Origin: Melioribacteraceae bacterium
Lineage (GTDB): Bacteria; Bacteroidota; Ignavibacteria; Ignavibacteriales; Melioribacteraceae
Length of the DNA: 64,000 bases
Direction of reading: 5' to 3'
NCBI GenBank assembly: GCA_021739765.1
Contig: JAIPBD010000004.1
Span: 62,001 to 126,000, forward strand
Under the pieces are notes generated by a model that was not told the origin of the DNA, did not search any database, and saw only the letters and a list, made by a program, of their open reading frames with translations. Position numbers and translations under genes: made by a program. Below, in pieces: positions 45,804-54,994 of the stretch. How positions within the stretch are numbered: the first letter of the stretch is position 1; each line of letters opens with the position of its first letter.

Positions 45804-46805
45804 TTGGCATTTAATTTAAGAAATCGAAATTTTCTAAAACTTTTAGATTTTTCAACGAAAGAGATTGAATATCTGCTTGATCTTTCAAGGGATCTTAAAC
45901 GAGCAAAATATGCAGGGACAGAGCAGAAAATGCTTTCGGGTAAAAACATCGTTTTATTATTTGCAAAAGATTCTACAAGAACACGATGCGCTTTTGAAGT
46001 CGCTGCTCTTGATCAGGGAGCCGGAGTTACTTTTATCGGCCCTTCAGGTTCACAAATGGGAAAAAAGGAATCGATGAAAGATACGGCTAGAGTTTTAGGA
46101 CGTATGTATGATGGAATAGAATATCGGGGTTACGGGCAAGACATTGTTGAAGAACTTGGCGCATATGCCGGTGTTCCTGTTTGGAATGGTTTGACTGATG
46201 AGTTTCATCCGACACAAGTGTTGGCGGATTTACTCACGATTATAGAGCATTCAAATAAGCCGTTGTCGGAGATTACACTGGCATATCTTGGTGATGCGAG
46301 AAATAATATGGGTAATTCTTTATTGATCGGATGTGCAAAAATGGGAATGAATTTCAGAGCCGTTGCTCCAAAGAAGTTATGGCCTAATGAAGATCTGGTT
46401 AAAAAAGCTAAAGAAATTGCGAGCAAAACAGGAGCAACAATTTCATTAAATGAGGATCCTGTTGAGGGTGTTAGAGACGCCGACTTTCTTTATACGGATG
46501 TTTGGGTTTCAATGGGTGAACCTGAGGAAGTTTGGGAAACGAGAATTAATCTCATGAAACCGTACCAAATAAACATGGAAATGATAAAAAATACCGGAAA
46601 TCCGAACGTGAAATTCCTTCACTGTTTGCCTGCATTTCATAATAGAGAAACGGTGGTTGGAGAGGATACTTATCAAAAGTTTGGAATTGAATCGATGGAA
46701 GTGACTGATGATGTATTTGAGTCGGAATATTCAATTGTTTTTGATGAAGCAGAAAATAGATTACACACAATTAAAGCTGTAATGGTCGCAACCCTCGGAA
46801 ATTGA
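45804..46805 (+). CDS. argF: Ornithine carbamoyltransferase
   Basis: Transfers the carbamoyl group between carbamoyl phosphate and ornithine. It has 333 residues. The carbamoyl phosphate site is STRTR (about residue 54), with HPTQVLAD (about 132), the ornithine loop DVWVSMGE (about 233) and HCLPAFH (about 272). The start is TTG at 45804 behind GAGGAG. Because it follows carbamate kinase, a catabolic direction (arcB) is possible, but no arginine deiminase gene is in the window. The symbol is therefore given with reservation. Confidence 0.93.
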   Translation: MAFNLRNRNFLKLLDFSTKEIEYLLDLSRDLKRAKYAGTEQKMLSGKNIVLLFAKDSTRTRCAFEVAALDQGAGVTFIGPSGSQMGKKESMKDTARVLGRMYDGIEYRGYGQDIVEELGAYAGVPVWNGLTDEFHPTQVLADLLTIIEHSNKPLSEITLAYLGDARNNMGNSLLIGCAKMGMNFRAVAPKKLWPNEDLVKKAKEIASKTGATISLNEDPVEGVRDADFLYTDVWVSMGEPEEVWETRINLMKPYQINMEMIKNTGNPNVKFLHCLPAFHNRETVVGEDTYQKFGIESMEVTDDVFESEYSIVFDEAENRLHTIKAVMVATLGN

Positions 46806-46859
46806 TATTTTTCCTTTGGAAAAAATTATAAAATGAGGTATTTTTGTTCTTGTCCTTAT

Positions 46860-46932
46860 GGGCAGATAGCTCAGTCGGTAGAGCAATGGACTGAAAATCC
46901 ATGTGTCGGCGGTTCAATTCCGTCTCTGCCCA
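46860..46932 (+). tRNA. tRNA-Phe (anticodon GAA)
   Basis: Complete cloverleaf: acceptor GGGCAGA with TCTGCCC, D stem GCTC/GAGC, anticodon stem ATGGA/TCCAT with loop CTGAAAA, and T stem GGCGG/CCGTC with TTCAATT. The anticodon is GAA. CCA is not encoded. A strong terminator follows. Confidence 0.95.
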
Positions 46933-47394
46933 CTTTCTGCAAGCCAGGTTACCGAACCTGGCTTTTTTGTTTTTAAACCCTCTCACTATTTCAATTATAA
47001 TCCGAACTTGTTGAATTTTGAGACAACCAATCTTGTCCTTTAGCAGATTCATCCAATTGACGACAACTTTTGTTCCCCATCTTCTGCAGCCGTGTAAAAT
47101 CGTGCAATAAAGATCTACAACCCAAAATTTCAAATTATTTGTATTATGTTGTAAAAATACAACCTCACTTTAGAGGAGAATGATTAAATTCCGTTGTTTT
47201 AATAGTAGCTATAATATAAGATTGAAATGCAAAAATACTATCATGGGTCATTTTTGGAACTCTGTCATTTTATAAACTTGATTAAAATACCGCTGAAAAT
47301 TAATCGTAGTTATACTGAGTCCGTTGGTCAATTTTCTCCCTATATTTTTTACATCGAAATTGGGATTTATTAGTACATAAAAAAAGGACTGCGC
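46933..47394. other. Gene-free spacer after tRNA-Phe
   Basis: AT-rich stretch of about 460 bases. It holds the tRNA-Phe terminator at its left end and a short inverted repeat GTTGTA/TACAAC near 47149-47162. An AAAAGGA ribosome binding site precedes the next gene. I see no other supportable gene. Confidence 0.6.
46941..46974 (+). terminator. Rho-independent terminator after tRNA-Phe
   Basis: A perfect 10-base stem AAGCCAGGTT (46941-46950) / AACCTGGCTT (46955-46964) with loop ACCG is followed by TTTTGTTTTT. It ends the tRNA-Phe transcript, perhaps together with the carbamoyltransferase operon upstream. Confidence 0.9.
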
Positions 47395-48300
47395 ATGCCT
47401 CTCATTGAACATATTACGGTGTTAAATTTGATATGGCTATTTTCCTTCAGTTTATTACAGTTGGTTGCCGCTTTTATCAATCGATATGCTTTAGTTGTAA
47501 CGATTATCTTAGTTACCTCATTATCCTTCATACTGTACAGTTCTAATATTTTAATTCTCTTCTTGCTACTACAACTGATTATTTTTTCAATTCTATTCTT
47601 CATTTCAACACGGAATATGGAAACCGATTCTCAACTTAAATTAGATTTAAAGAAACAGAATATTGGATTCGGGTTGAGTTTATTTCAAAATTTACCAATC
47701 CATTTAATAAATAATGAAGGCAAAATTGTTCAAAACAACGAAAATAATTTTGAGGGAAATAAATGCGGTCTCAGTAAAATTGATAGTACCAATTTATTGA
47801 TGAATTCTATTGGAGAATCAAACGAGGCTGAGGATTATTATCAATATTACAATGAGGCTGATCCTTCGTTTGTCATTACTGTGGCCATCGAGGATGTTTT
47901 ACTTAACATCGGAATTAGGGAGAATGAATCTGCCGGATATTTTGTGGTTTATTTGGAAAAAAATAATGTTCTTGAATGCAACTATTGCCCAAGTTTAGAT
48001 ACTAAATACAAGTTTGGAAATATTTACAATACTTTTGAGTCAGCGATTAATTCAGTACGTAATCAGATAGACGCAAAAACGAAGTCTGAAATAAGTAATT
48101 TTAAGACTGATTTGAAAGTATTTGATTGGTCTAATAAAACGGATAATTTAATATATGTCGATTTAGGACACTGCCCCAAATGTCCTCCTTATATCAAATA
48201 TGAAATAAATTCTTCGTCTCATTATCTGGAGGACTACAGGTCCTTCGTTTTTGAGCTCTTTCCATTCATGAATTCCATTATGGTAAATGCTCCTCATTAA
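47395..48300 (+). CDS. Hypothetical membrane protein
   Basis: A 301-residue protein of no family I recognise. About three hydrophobic helices occupy residues 10-75, and the rest (about 225 residues) is soluble, acidic and asparagine-rich. Two CxxC pairs are visible, CNYC (about 198) and CPKC near residue 262, which could bind metal or form disulfides. ATG 47395 has AAAAGGA 7 bases upstream. It stands alone between a tRNA terminator and a metallopeptidase gene and is richer in A+T than its neighbours. A recent acquisition is possible but not shown. Confidence 0.6.
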   Translation: MPLIEHITVLNLIWLFSFSLLQLVAAFINRYALVVTIILVTSLSFILYSSNILILFLLLQLIIFSILFFISTRNMETDSQLKLDLKKQNIGFGLSLFQNLPIHLINNEGKIVQNNENNFEGNKCGLSKIDSTNLLMNSIGESNEAEDYYQYYNEADPSFVITVAIEDVLLNIGIRENESAGYFVVYLEKNNVLECNYCPSLDTKYKFGNIYNTFESAINSVRNQIDAKTKSEISNFKTDLKVFDWSNKTDNLIYVDLGHCPKCPPYIKYEINSSSHYLEDYRSFVFELFPFMNSIMVNAPH

Positions 48301-48404
48301 ATTTGAGCGATTATCGTTAAAATAATGGAAGGGAATTTTGAATGGAATTGTAGTATTTTCGACAATCAATTGATTTTACGTACCAAACCTTAATTAGCGA
48401 TAAA

Positions 48405-49118
48405 ATGTCTCAAATAATAAAAAACTATGCGGCTTTTGGCGAAGTTGAATTTAGAAGTTATTCTCGTTCTAAGTCAATTAGAATAAGAATTAAACCTTTT
48501 GGTGGTGTACTTGTAACGTATCCAAAATATGTTTCATTCAAAAAAGTTGAATTATTTATTACAGAAAAAAGCGGATGGATAAAGGAAAATATTAAAAAAG
48601 TGGCGGCGTTTGAACGCACCGCTCCAGTCATCGGTTCCGATTTTGAAACAAAGTCTCATACGCTCCAGATAAAATGGACAAACGCAAATCTTAATAAAAT
48701 TAGAGTAATTAATAACTGTTTAATTGTGTATTTACCCATTGGTTCTCAGATAAATGATTCGGCGAATCAAGAACAGATAAAAAAGGGTGTTGATCGGGTT
48801 TTAAAAATCGAAGCGGTCGAATATTTGCCAAAACGATTAAGCGAATTGGCAAAAGTCAATAATTTATTATATCACGACTTGAGAATTAAAAATATCAGAT
48901 CAAGATGGGGAAGTTGTTCAATCAAAAATAATATCAACTTATCAATTCATCTTATGCGGTTGCCATACGAATTAATTGATTATGTGTTGCTGCATGAGTT
49001 GACGCATACTATCATTAAGAATCATTCCCAAAAATTTTGGCAAAAACTCGAAGAATTTTTGCCAAATTCAAAAAAGTATGATGGACAACTTAAAAATTAC
49101 AGTACAAGAATTTATTAG
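48405..49118 (+). CDS. YgjP/DUF45-family zinc metallopeptidase
   Basis: A 237-residue protein of the YgjP-like (DUF45, SprT/WLM-related) family. The zinc-binding motif HELTH lies near residue 198, with a third ligand likely in the KNHSQKFW segment that follows. The RSRWGSCS motif before it is the family hallmark, with the following strand NINLSIHLMRLP. No signal peptide is seen. The role of the family is not well defined. Its end overlaps the end of the convergent MFS gene by four bases. Confidence 0.88.
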   Translation: MSQIIKNYAAFGEVEFRSYSRSKSIRIRIKPFGGVLVTYPKYVSFKKVELFITEKSGWIKENIKKVAAFERTAPVIGSDFETKSHTLQIKWTNANLNKIRVINNCLIVYLPIGSQINDSANQEQIKKGVDRVLKIEAVEYLPKRLSELAKVNNLLYHDLRIKNIRSRWGSCSIKNNINLSIHLMRLPYELIDYVLLHELTHTIIKNHSQKFWQKLEEFLPNSKKYDGQLKNYSTRIY

Positions 49119-50656
49119 TTCCGCTTAATTTTTTTTATTACTCTTTTATCGTATTGGTAGATGAGAAATGCAGTGACCAAAGCGAGAAGGGCAAAAATTG
49201 CCCACATTATATCGGGTCTGTTTAAATCTCTCGCGAATGCGGCATAAAGTTGACCTGATAAAATTCCGCCGAATAAATTACCTAATGCGACACACCAATA
49301 AAAGTAACCCATATAGAGTGCTACCTTGTCCGGAGGTGCAATTTTTCCGGTGTATTCTTTTGATTTTGGGCTAGCCATCATTTCACCAAATGAAAAGATT
49401 AAAATTCCCACGGCGACTATCCATCCTGTTGTGCCAAATATCATTACACTGAAACTAACTACGGTTATCAGTACGCCCCAGAAAATAGTTGTGAACGGTT
49501 TTAGTTTTGTCACGAAGTAAGAAACGAATACTTGAAAAAATATTATTGCGCCGGCATTTATGTTAATTATATATTCCGGATTAACTTGGCCAACAGTTGC
49601 CATGCTTGAACGTAGCGAATCGGTATATTGGGAAAATCCAAATGTTTCCAGAGTTGATGTGAACAACGACATAAGGTCAGAAGTGTCGACAAAATCACGA
49701 ATATAAAGGGGAAGTGTATAAAATATTTGGTTGAATGAAGTCCAAAAACCGGACATCAACAATAGAAATAATCCAAACCTCCAATCACCCAATTTCATCT
49801 TTGTTTTGTACCAGGGGAAAGTTTCATTCTCAGAAGGTTTTTTCAAAATTAAATCATAAACAACATTTAGTAAGGTCCAGGCAAGGGAGATAATAACTAT
49901 CTCGCCCCACGTAATCGATCCATCTGATGTGAACTTTGAGCCAATCACCAAAACGGTTAAAAGTCCGAATACGTAAACGAAAAAACGGGCATTTCCAAGT
50001 ACTTCAACCATATCGCTCAAAACTTTTTTTAGATTTCGTTTAGAAGCGGAAGTACTTTCGGAGGTGGGTTCTTTATAAAATATTGTTACAAAAATGAAAT
50101 TGATCGAAATCCAAATTGCCGAAGAAATAAATACGTAATTCCAATCCATTGCTCTTACTATTCCGGCAACAATCGGTCCCACGAAACCGCCAATATTAAC
50201 CATCATATAAAATATTCCAAATCCCAACGAACTGGTTCTTTCATTTGTAACCTTTGAAACGGTTCCGATAATAACCGGTTTAAACATTGCTGCGCCCAAA
50301 GCGACAAGCATAAAAGCGAGAAAAAATGAAGGGAATGTTTTGAATTGTCCAAGCATATAGTAGGCGGGAACCAAAACAACAAAAGAGGCAAAGAGCATTC
50401 TACGGAATCCATATCTATCAGCCAGAGCCCCTGTCACAACCGGGAAAAGGTAAAGAAAAAATGTAACGACCCCTTGCAAAACCCCACGGTCTTCGTCTGT
50501 AAAACCCAACCCTCCATCGTTGACTGCACCTGTTATATATAGAGAGGATACGGCAAAAAATCCATACCATGCCATTCTTTCAAAAATTTCCATTGTATTT
50601 GTAACCCAAAACGTTGTTGGAAATTCTTTCAATCGTATCTTATCACTTTTCATCAA
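49115..50656 (-). CDS. MFS transporter, POT/peptide-transporter-like
   Basis: Membrane transporter of 513 residues with about twelve helices. GALADRYGFRRM is a good match to MFS motif A, and WERF-like NTMEIFERMAWYGFFAV at the N-terminus resembles the ExxER region of proton-dependent oligopeptide transporters. The middle helices and the GFGIFYMMVNIGGFVGP segment also fit that family. Substrate not known, di- or tripeptides are plausible. It is transcribed alone on the minus strand. Confidence 0.82.
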   Translation of the reverse strand: MMKSDKIRLKEFPTTFWVTNTMEIFERMAWYGFFAVSSLYITGAVNDGGLGFTDEDRGVLQGVVTFFLYLFPVVTGALADRYGFRRMLFASFVVLVPAYYMLGQFKTFPSFFLAFMLVALGAAMFKPVIIGTVSKVTNERTSSLGFGIFYMMVNIGGFVGPIVAGIVRAMDWNYVFISSAIWISINFIFVTIFYKEPTSESTSASKRNLKKVLSDMVEVLGNARFFVYVFGLLTVLVIGSKFTSDGSITWGEIVIISLAWTLLNVVYDLILKKPSENETFPWYKTKMKLGDWRFGLFLLLMSGFWTSFNQIFYTLPLYIRDFVDTSDLMSLFTSTLETFGFSQYTDSLRSSMATVGQVNPEYIININAGAIIFFQVFVSYFVTKLKPFTTIFWGVLITVVSFSVMIFGTTGWIVAVGILIFSFGEMMASPKSKEYTGKIAPPDKVALYMGYFYWCVALGNLFGGILSGQLYAAFARDLNRPDIMWAIFALLALVTAFLIYQYDKRVIKKIKRN

Positions 50657-50828
50657 CCCACCTTGAAAAAAAATTGAAAATAATACGCAAGATTACGAAA
50701 AATGTTCTGTAAAAGGAAAAATACGGTTTCTATTTGCACTTTTCTAAATTAAGTTTAACTTTGTGCCATAGATATAAAGAATTAGAGTATTGATTCAGCC
50801 AAATCTTTAATTCTAATCCCAAAGGACC

Positions 50829-52385
50829 ATGAAAGAAAAAAATAAGATATCTGTTCTTAAACCCTTAGTTGTTCTAATGGGTATGAGTTTGGTTTTATAT
50901 TTTGTAAACCGGGCTATTGATACACACTTGAACGAATTGGGTGAATCAATATTTGCTTCACTTTATTTTAAAGATCTTGGCAATTTTGTTAACTCTTTCG
51001 GCGGATTGTCGGAAGTTATTACTGCTGTATTAGGAATTGAGATTACAGCCGTTGCGATTATTGTACAATTGGCCGCGAATAAATACTCATCTAAGATTAT
51101 GGAGCTCTTTATTACGAATAAAGTAAACTTCGTGATAATTTCTATCTTTATCATAACTTCCATCAATACTATTCTTGTTTCAAATACAATTACGGAAGTT
51201 TACATACCTTACTGGAGTATCACATTTACTCTGTTTGCCGTATCCATCAGTTTATTATTAGTGATTCCTCATTTCAGTTATGTATTTAATTTTCTTCGTC
51301 CGGAAAATTTTCTTTTCTTCGTTAAACGCGACACAGTTAAAATAATAAAAAAGATAGCTGACGGTAAAAAGACATATTCGAAATCCGATAAGGATGAGGT
51401 TTCTGATAATATCACTTTTGTTGGTGATATTTTGTTGAATTCAGTCTATCAAGGCGATAGAGCAGTTGCAATTCTTTGTCTGGATACCCTTAGCAGTTTC
51501 GTATCCGATTATTTACCCTACAAGAAGCAGTTGCCGGATGAATGGTTTAGATTGACCGGAACTGAATCCCGTGATCCTGATTTCTCGAATTATTCCAATT
51601 TTGTATTAAGGACTATTGAGGAGCGCCGGGTAATTATTGAGCGTAAAGTTTTTCGTCTTTACGATGTTATTTATAATGTTACAAAGGCAACTTTGCGCGA
51701 TGTTGCTTCCGGTGTGCTTTACAATTCGGAAGCAATTGCACTAAAAGCAATTGAAACCAATGATAGTGGGGCGTTGCATACTTCTTTCCAATATATGAAT
51801 TCTTATTTAAGATTCGCGATCACGGGGAAGGATCCGCGTTCTGCTTTCAATACTTTAGAACATTACAGAATTATTGCGGAGAAATTAATTGAAACCGACC
51901 CCGATTTAGTTGAGCAAGTAAGTTTTTATTTCAAATATTATGGTCAGGAAGCTAATAAGTATGGAGTACTATTCATTCTTGAAACAGCTGCGCATGATTT
52001 GTGCAAACTAAATGAACTTGCATATTCTAAAAAAGCCCCCAATCGGGATAAACTGTTAGCCATGTTTCTAACATTGGACGAGAGAATGGACGAGGCATCT
52101 GAAAGCAAAGAGAGGTCGTTAATCGGCGTAAGGATTGCCCAAACACAATTGGCAGCATTTTATTTATTAAATGGTGCTGTTGATTTGGCAAGATTAATCT
52201 TCGAAGATATGAAAATAGAACCGTCATCAAGAATTAAGAAAATTGAGGAAATAATTTTTAGTACGACAAATGAAGAATTTTGGGAAATAACACCAAGAGG
52301 AATAAATTTTTATTATGTTGCGCCTGAACGAAGAAATGCTCTAAAACAATTTTTTACGTGGTTTGATCAAGATATTCCAAAATAA
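50829..52385 (+). CDS. Predicted membrane protein, DUF2254-like
   Basis: A 518-residue protein with four hydrophobic helices in the first 155 residues and a long soluble C-terminal helical part. The arrangement, and a stretch such as SEVITAVLGIEITAVAIIVQLAANKYS, is like the DUF2254 group of predicted membrane proteins, but I am not certain. The helical C-terminus has repeat-like segments such as QTQLAAFYLLNGAVDLARLIF. It is 169 bases upstream of gldL and on the same strand, but a T-rich stretch lies between, so it may not be in that operon. Function unknown. Confidence 0.65.
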   Translation: MKEKNKISVLKPLVVLMGMSLVLYFVNRAIDTHLNELGESIFASLYFKDLGNFVNSFGGLSEVITAVLGIEITAVAIIVQLAANKYSSKIMELFITNKVNFVIISIFIITSINTILVSNTITEVYIPYWSITFTLFAVSISLLLVIPHFSYVFNFLRPENFLFFVKRDTVKIIKKIADGKKTYSKSDKDEVSDNITFVGDILLNSVYQGDRAVAILCLDTLSSFVSDYLPYKKQLPDEWFRLTGTESRDPDFSNYSNFVLRTIEERRVIIERKVFRLYDVIYNVTKATLRDVASGVLYNSEAIALKAIETNDSGALHTSFQYMNSYLRFAITGKDPRSAFNTLEHYRIIAEKLIETDPDLVEQVSFYFKYYGQEANKYGVLFILETAAHDLCKLNELAYSKKAPNRDKLLAMFLTLDERMDEASESKERSLIGVRIAQTQLAAFYLLNGAVDLARLIFEDMKIEPSSRIKKIEEIIFSTTNEEFWEITPRGINFYYVAPERRNALKQFFTWFDQDIPK

Positions 52386-52540
52386 ATAATGATTTATTGA
52401 TTTTTTTTTTTAGATTAGATAATCAATTTGATTTCAGACATAATAACTTATTTTGCTTCATAATAAATTTGATTTTTTTCATTATTGTTGATATTATGAG
52501 CATAAAGTTCATATCTATAAGTTTCATTCATCTCATAATT

Positions 52541-52547
52541 AAGGAGG
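52541..52547 (+). promoter_or_regulatory. Ribosome binding site fixing the GTG start of gldL
   Basis: AAGGAGG at 52541-52547 is seven bases before GTG 52555. It decides this start, as no ATG lies nearby in frame. Confidence 0.8.
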
Positions 52548-52554
52548 ATTAACT

Positions 52555-53109
52555 GTGGCAACAACTAATTCAAATGGGAACCAACCCAAAACCGGATTTG
52601 GACGTTACATGGTTTACACATTCATTCCACGCTATGCGAATAACGTGAATGGTATTGTTTACATGGGTGCTGCTATTCTTATCATCATCGTTGGACTTAG
52701 AGGTTTAGGTTCCATAGCTGGGGAAATAGCAATTGTGCCGAGATTTTTAATTGGCGACGATAATAAAGTATTACCCACATACGTTATGGGCGCTTTATTC
52801 TTAGAATTCTTCTTACTTTTTATTATGGCGATTGTTACATTCTTTACGCCCGAAGATGAACCGCATCAGGCTGGCGGAGCTTCTCATGGCGGCTCAGGCG
52901 AAGAAGCGGCTGTTGCTCGCACTTTGGCTAAATTTGAAAGTCCTGACTACGAAAAAGAATTGGCAAGATTGAAAAAATTAACTGATGAAGAAGTACAAAT
53001 GATTGAGACTTATCTGGATAAGTTTGATGAAATCTCTAAAAAGATTTTTGAAATACAAAAATCTAATGTTGAAGCATTAAGCAAGATGGCGCAATCTCTA
53101 AAACAATAA
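52555..53109 (+). CDS. gldL: GldL-like gliding/type IX secretion motor protein
   Basis: Inner-membrane protein of 184 residues resembling GldL, which with GldM forms the proton-driven motor of gliding and type IX secretion. Two helices are visible (about 33-55 and 76-97). The second contains a buried glutamate, Glu 84 in GALFLEFFLLF, like the conserved membrane glutamate of GldL. The C-terminal 80 residues form a charged helix (SPDYEKELARLKKLTDEEVQ), the usual cytoplasmic part of GldL. A glycine- and alanine-rich linker (about 103-117) lies between. It is shorter and more diverged than Flavobacterium GldL, so the call rests on architecture and on its neighbours. Confidence 0.72.
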   Translation: MATTNSNGNQPKTGFGRYMVYTFIPRYANNVNGIVYMGAAILIIIVGLRGLGSIAGEIAIVPRFLIGDDNKVLPTYVMGALFLEFFLLFIMAIVTFFTPEDEPHQAGGASHGGSGEEAAVARTLAKFESPDYEKELARLKKLTDEEVQMIETYLDKFDEISKKIFEIQKSNVEALSKMAQSLKQ

Positions 53110-53147
53110 TCCATAATATGTTTCAATCAAGTTAGAGGTTTAAAATT

Positions 53148-53843
53148 ATGTTAAAATTATTTTTACCAGCAGGAAATAAGAGTGTTGTTTATTTCATTCT
53201 GTATGTTGTGTTGATTACTGAATTATTGATTGTAATCACAGAACGTGATGAATTGGAAGAAAAAGAACACGCAATCCGTGATAAGATGATTGGATCAATT
53301 GCTGCTTCTTATAAGCAACCGGTTTTATTATTTATTCCGGTTACAGAATCTAATCACAATATCAGATCAAAAGAACCGAGTAAAACGATATTGCAACCGT
53401 TGGGTCTCGTTTCAGATGAAGAAAAACTAAATGTTCAATTTAGAGTTGATGTGGCGGAAGAATCTAGAAGAACTCCTCCAAATTGGCCGGATGGTGGAAT
53501 AACGTCGGACAATGGCACTGATAAGTATTCAATTCAAAAAAATAATGACGGAAGTGCAATTTTTCTCGCTGATTTGACGGCGACCGGAGAATATGTTTTT
53601 GATGTATTTTTTGAAGTTGAGAGGGTGTTGCCTACTTATCTTACTGATGAGTTATTGATCGCCCTTGCTGAAGAATTGGATCTGATTGAAGGCGCTTCGG
53701 GCGGAGGTCACGGCTCAGCGGCTACATCATTAGACGAAGTTACTATAAAACCTCTGATTGCAAAGAGCGAAACGGAAGGTTTTACTGTTATAGCTAAAGT
53801 TGTTGGTGGCGTTCAAAAACGTGAAGCAACTATTCAGTTTTAA
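53148..53843 (+). CDS. GldM-like motor protein, membrane-anchored part
   Basis: A 231-residue protein with one N-terminal transmembrane helix (about residues 13-31) and a periplasmic rest. This matches the start of GldM, whose helix sits inside the GldL ring. A charged segment ERDELEEKEHAIRDKM follows the helix, then a beta-rich domain and a glycine-rich loop (GASGGGHGS, about residue 187). A complete GldM has about 510 residues with four periplasmic domains, so this is less than half. The next gene may supply the remaining domains. Assignment is based on position after gldL and on topology; sequence similarity is weak to the eye. Confidence 0.6.
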   Translation: MLKLFLPAGNKSVVYFILYVVLITELLIVITERDELEEKEHAIRDKMIGSIAASYKQPVLLFIPVTESNHNIRSKEPSKTILQPLGLVSDEEKLNVQFRVDVAEESRRTPPNWPDGGITSDNGTDKYSIQKNNDGSAIFLADLTATGEYVFDVFFEVERVLPTYLTDELLIALAEELDLIEGASGGGHGSAATSLDEVTIKPLIAKSETEGFTVIAKVVGGVQKREATIQF

Positions 53844-53901
53844 AAATTTGTTATAGTTTTTGATTATTAGTGGAAATTAATTTCTGAATTTAGGAGAAAA
53901 A

Positions 53902-54981
53902 ATGAAGCGATTATTCATTTTATTTATCTTTATATCTTCTTTGATAATTGCACAAGTTCCATCAAATGTATCAGATACAGTTAAGGCTGTTTCTTTAAAG
54001 GAATTTAAGGTACCTTCCGACAAGAACATTGTGTTACAAGATGTATTGTCGGCAAGTTTTGCCGGTACTTTGCTTGATGCGAATGGAAGCGTTGTTAGGG
54101 AGTCTTCAAACGGAGTCCAAATTCCATCTGCGGATGAATTGGTTAAATTAACCCGCGGTGGTAGGGGAACAACAGTTCAATATTCCCTCTTGGAAACAAT
54201 TCCAAATCCGGGTACCTATTATATGAAGATAGATATTAATTTCCGCAGTGAAACCGGGAGTCGTTCGGCCACCGCATATTATATGGTAATCGTTGATTAC
54301 CCGACAATTGCGGCTCCACTTGAATTTTCCGACTCCTACTTATTCACCGAGCAGTTAAAATTTAGTTTTGCCACAATAGAATATGGTGATCCTACTCTCT
54401 ACACTTTTGATGTTCAGGATGCCAGCGGTTCAAGCATTGAATCAGGGGAAGGGCCAATTGTGGATATGGCCACAGCTTTTTCACAGGAAAAAAATGTTGA
54501 TAGAAGTATTCGGGTTGTGGGCATGTATAACGGTCAAGAATTTCAGTTTAAAAACCCGGTTGATGGCACAGTTCAGTCATCAACTTGGGAGTTTTTGCTG
54601 AAGGCACCACAAATGAGCATGTTTCATGTTTGGATTGATCCTGACAACAATCCAAATAACGCTGAAAATTCAATATTTTATCTTAATGATAAAGCAATGC
54701 TTCTCTACGTAGCCTTGATGCAACCGAATGCTAAAGGGGCTTATATTGCTGTCGGACCAAAAATTCGTGGATTGCAGGTACAATCAACTTCACCAATTAT
54801 TACAGGTGGAAGACCGATTGAGAGTGATCCATTCTCATTTATTCAACTAGATGTTGATAATGATTATGTTGAAAATATTATGGAATCTCCCGGAAGTGAG
54901 TTCGTTCAATTAACAATTACGTTTACAGATCAATTCAATCGAAGACATACCCAAAGTCTAGAGGCATATGTCATTAATTAG
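53902..54981 (+). CDS. Secreted GldM C-terminal-like protein
   Basis: A 359-residue exported protein with a cleavable signal peptide (residues 1-18, ending IIAQ) and predicted beta-sandwich domains, for instance PGTYYMKIDINFRSETGSRS and FEFLLKAPQMSMFHVWID-like strands. No transmembrane helix follows the signal peptide. Together with the preceding anchored protein it could form the periplasmic stalk that a single GldM provides elsewhere, or it could be a partner protein. It has an AGGAG ribosome binding site upstream of ATG 53902. It is probably in one operon with gldL and the barrel genes downstream. Confidence 0.58.
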   Translation: MKRLFILFIFISSLIIAQVPSNVSDTVKAVSLKEFKVPSDKNIVLQDVLSASFAGTLLDANGSVVRESSNGVQIPSADELVKLTRGGRGTTVQYSLLETIPNPGTYYMKIDINFRSETGSRSATAYYMVIVDYPTIAAPLEFSDSYLFTEQLKFSFATIEYGDPTLYTFDVQDASGSSIESGEGPIVDMATAFSQEKNVDRSIRVVGMYNGQEFQFKNPVDGTVQSSTWEFLLKAPQMSMFHVWIDPDNNPNNAENSIFYLNDKAMLLYVALMQPNAKGAYIAVGPKIRGLQVQSTSPIITGGRPIESDPFSFIQLDVDNDYVENIMESPGSEFVQLTITFTDQFNRRHTQSLEAYVIN

Positions 54982-54994
54982 TCATGGAATAAAT

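Noticed and set aside
46771-47133. 120-codon open frame on the minus strand
   Set aside because: It runs antisense through tRNA-Phe and its terminator; the middle peptide is the well-known artefact read from the tRNA complement.
47180-47275. Small frame of about 31 codons after GAGGAG
   Set aside because: The ribosome binding site directly abuts the ATG, and the peptide has no recognisable features.
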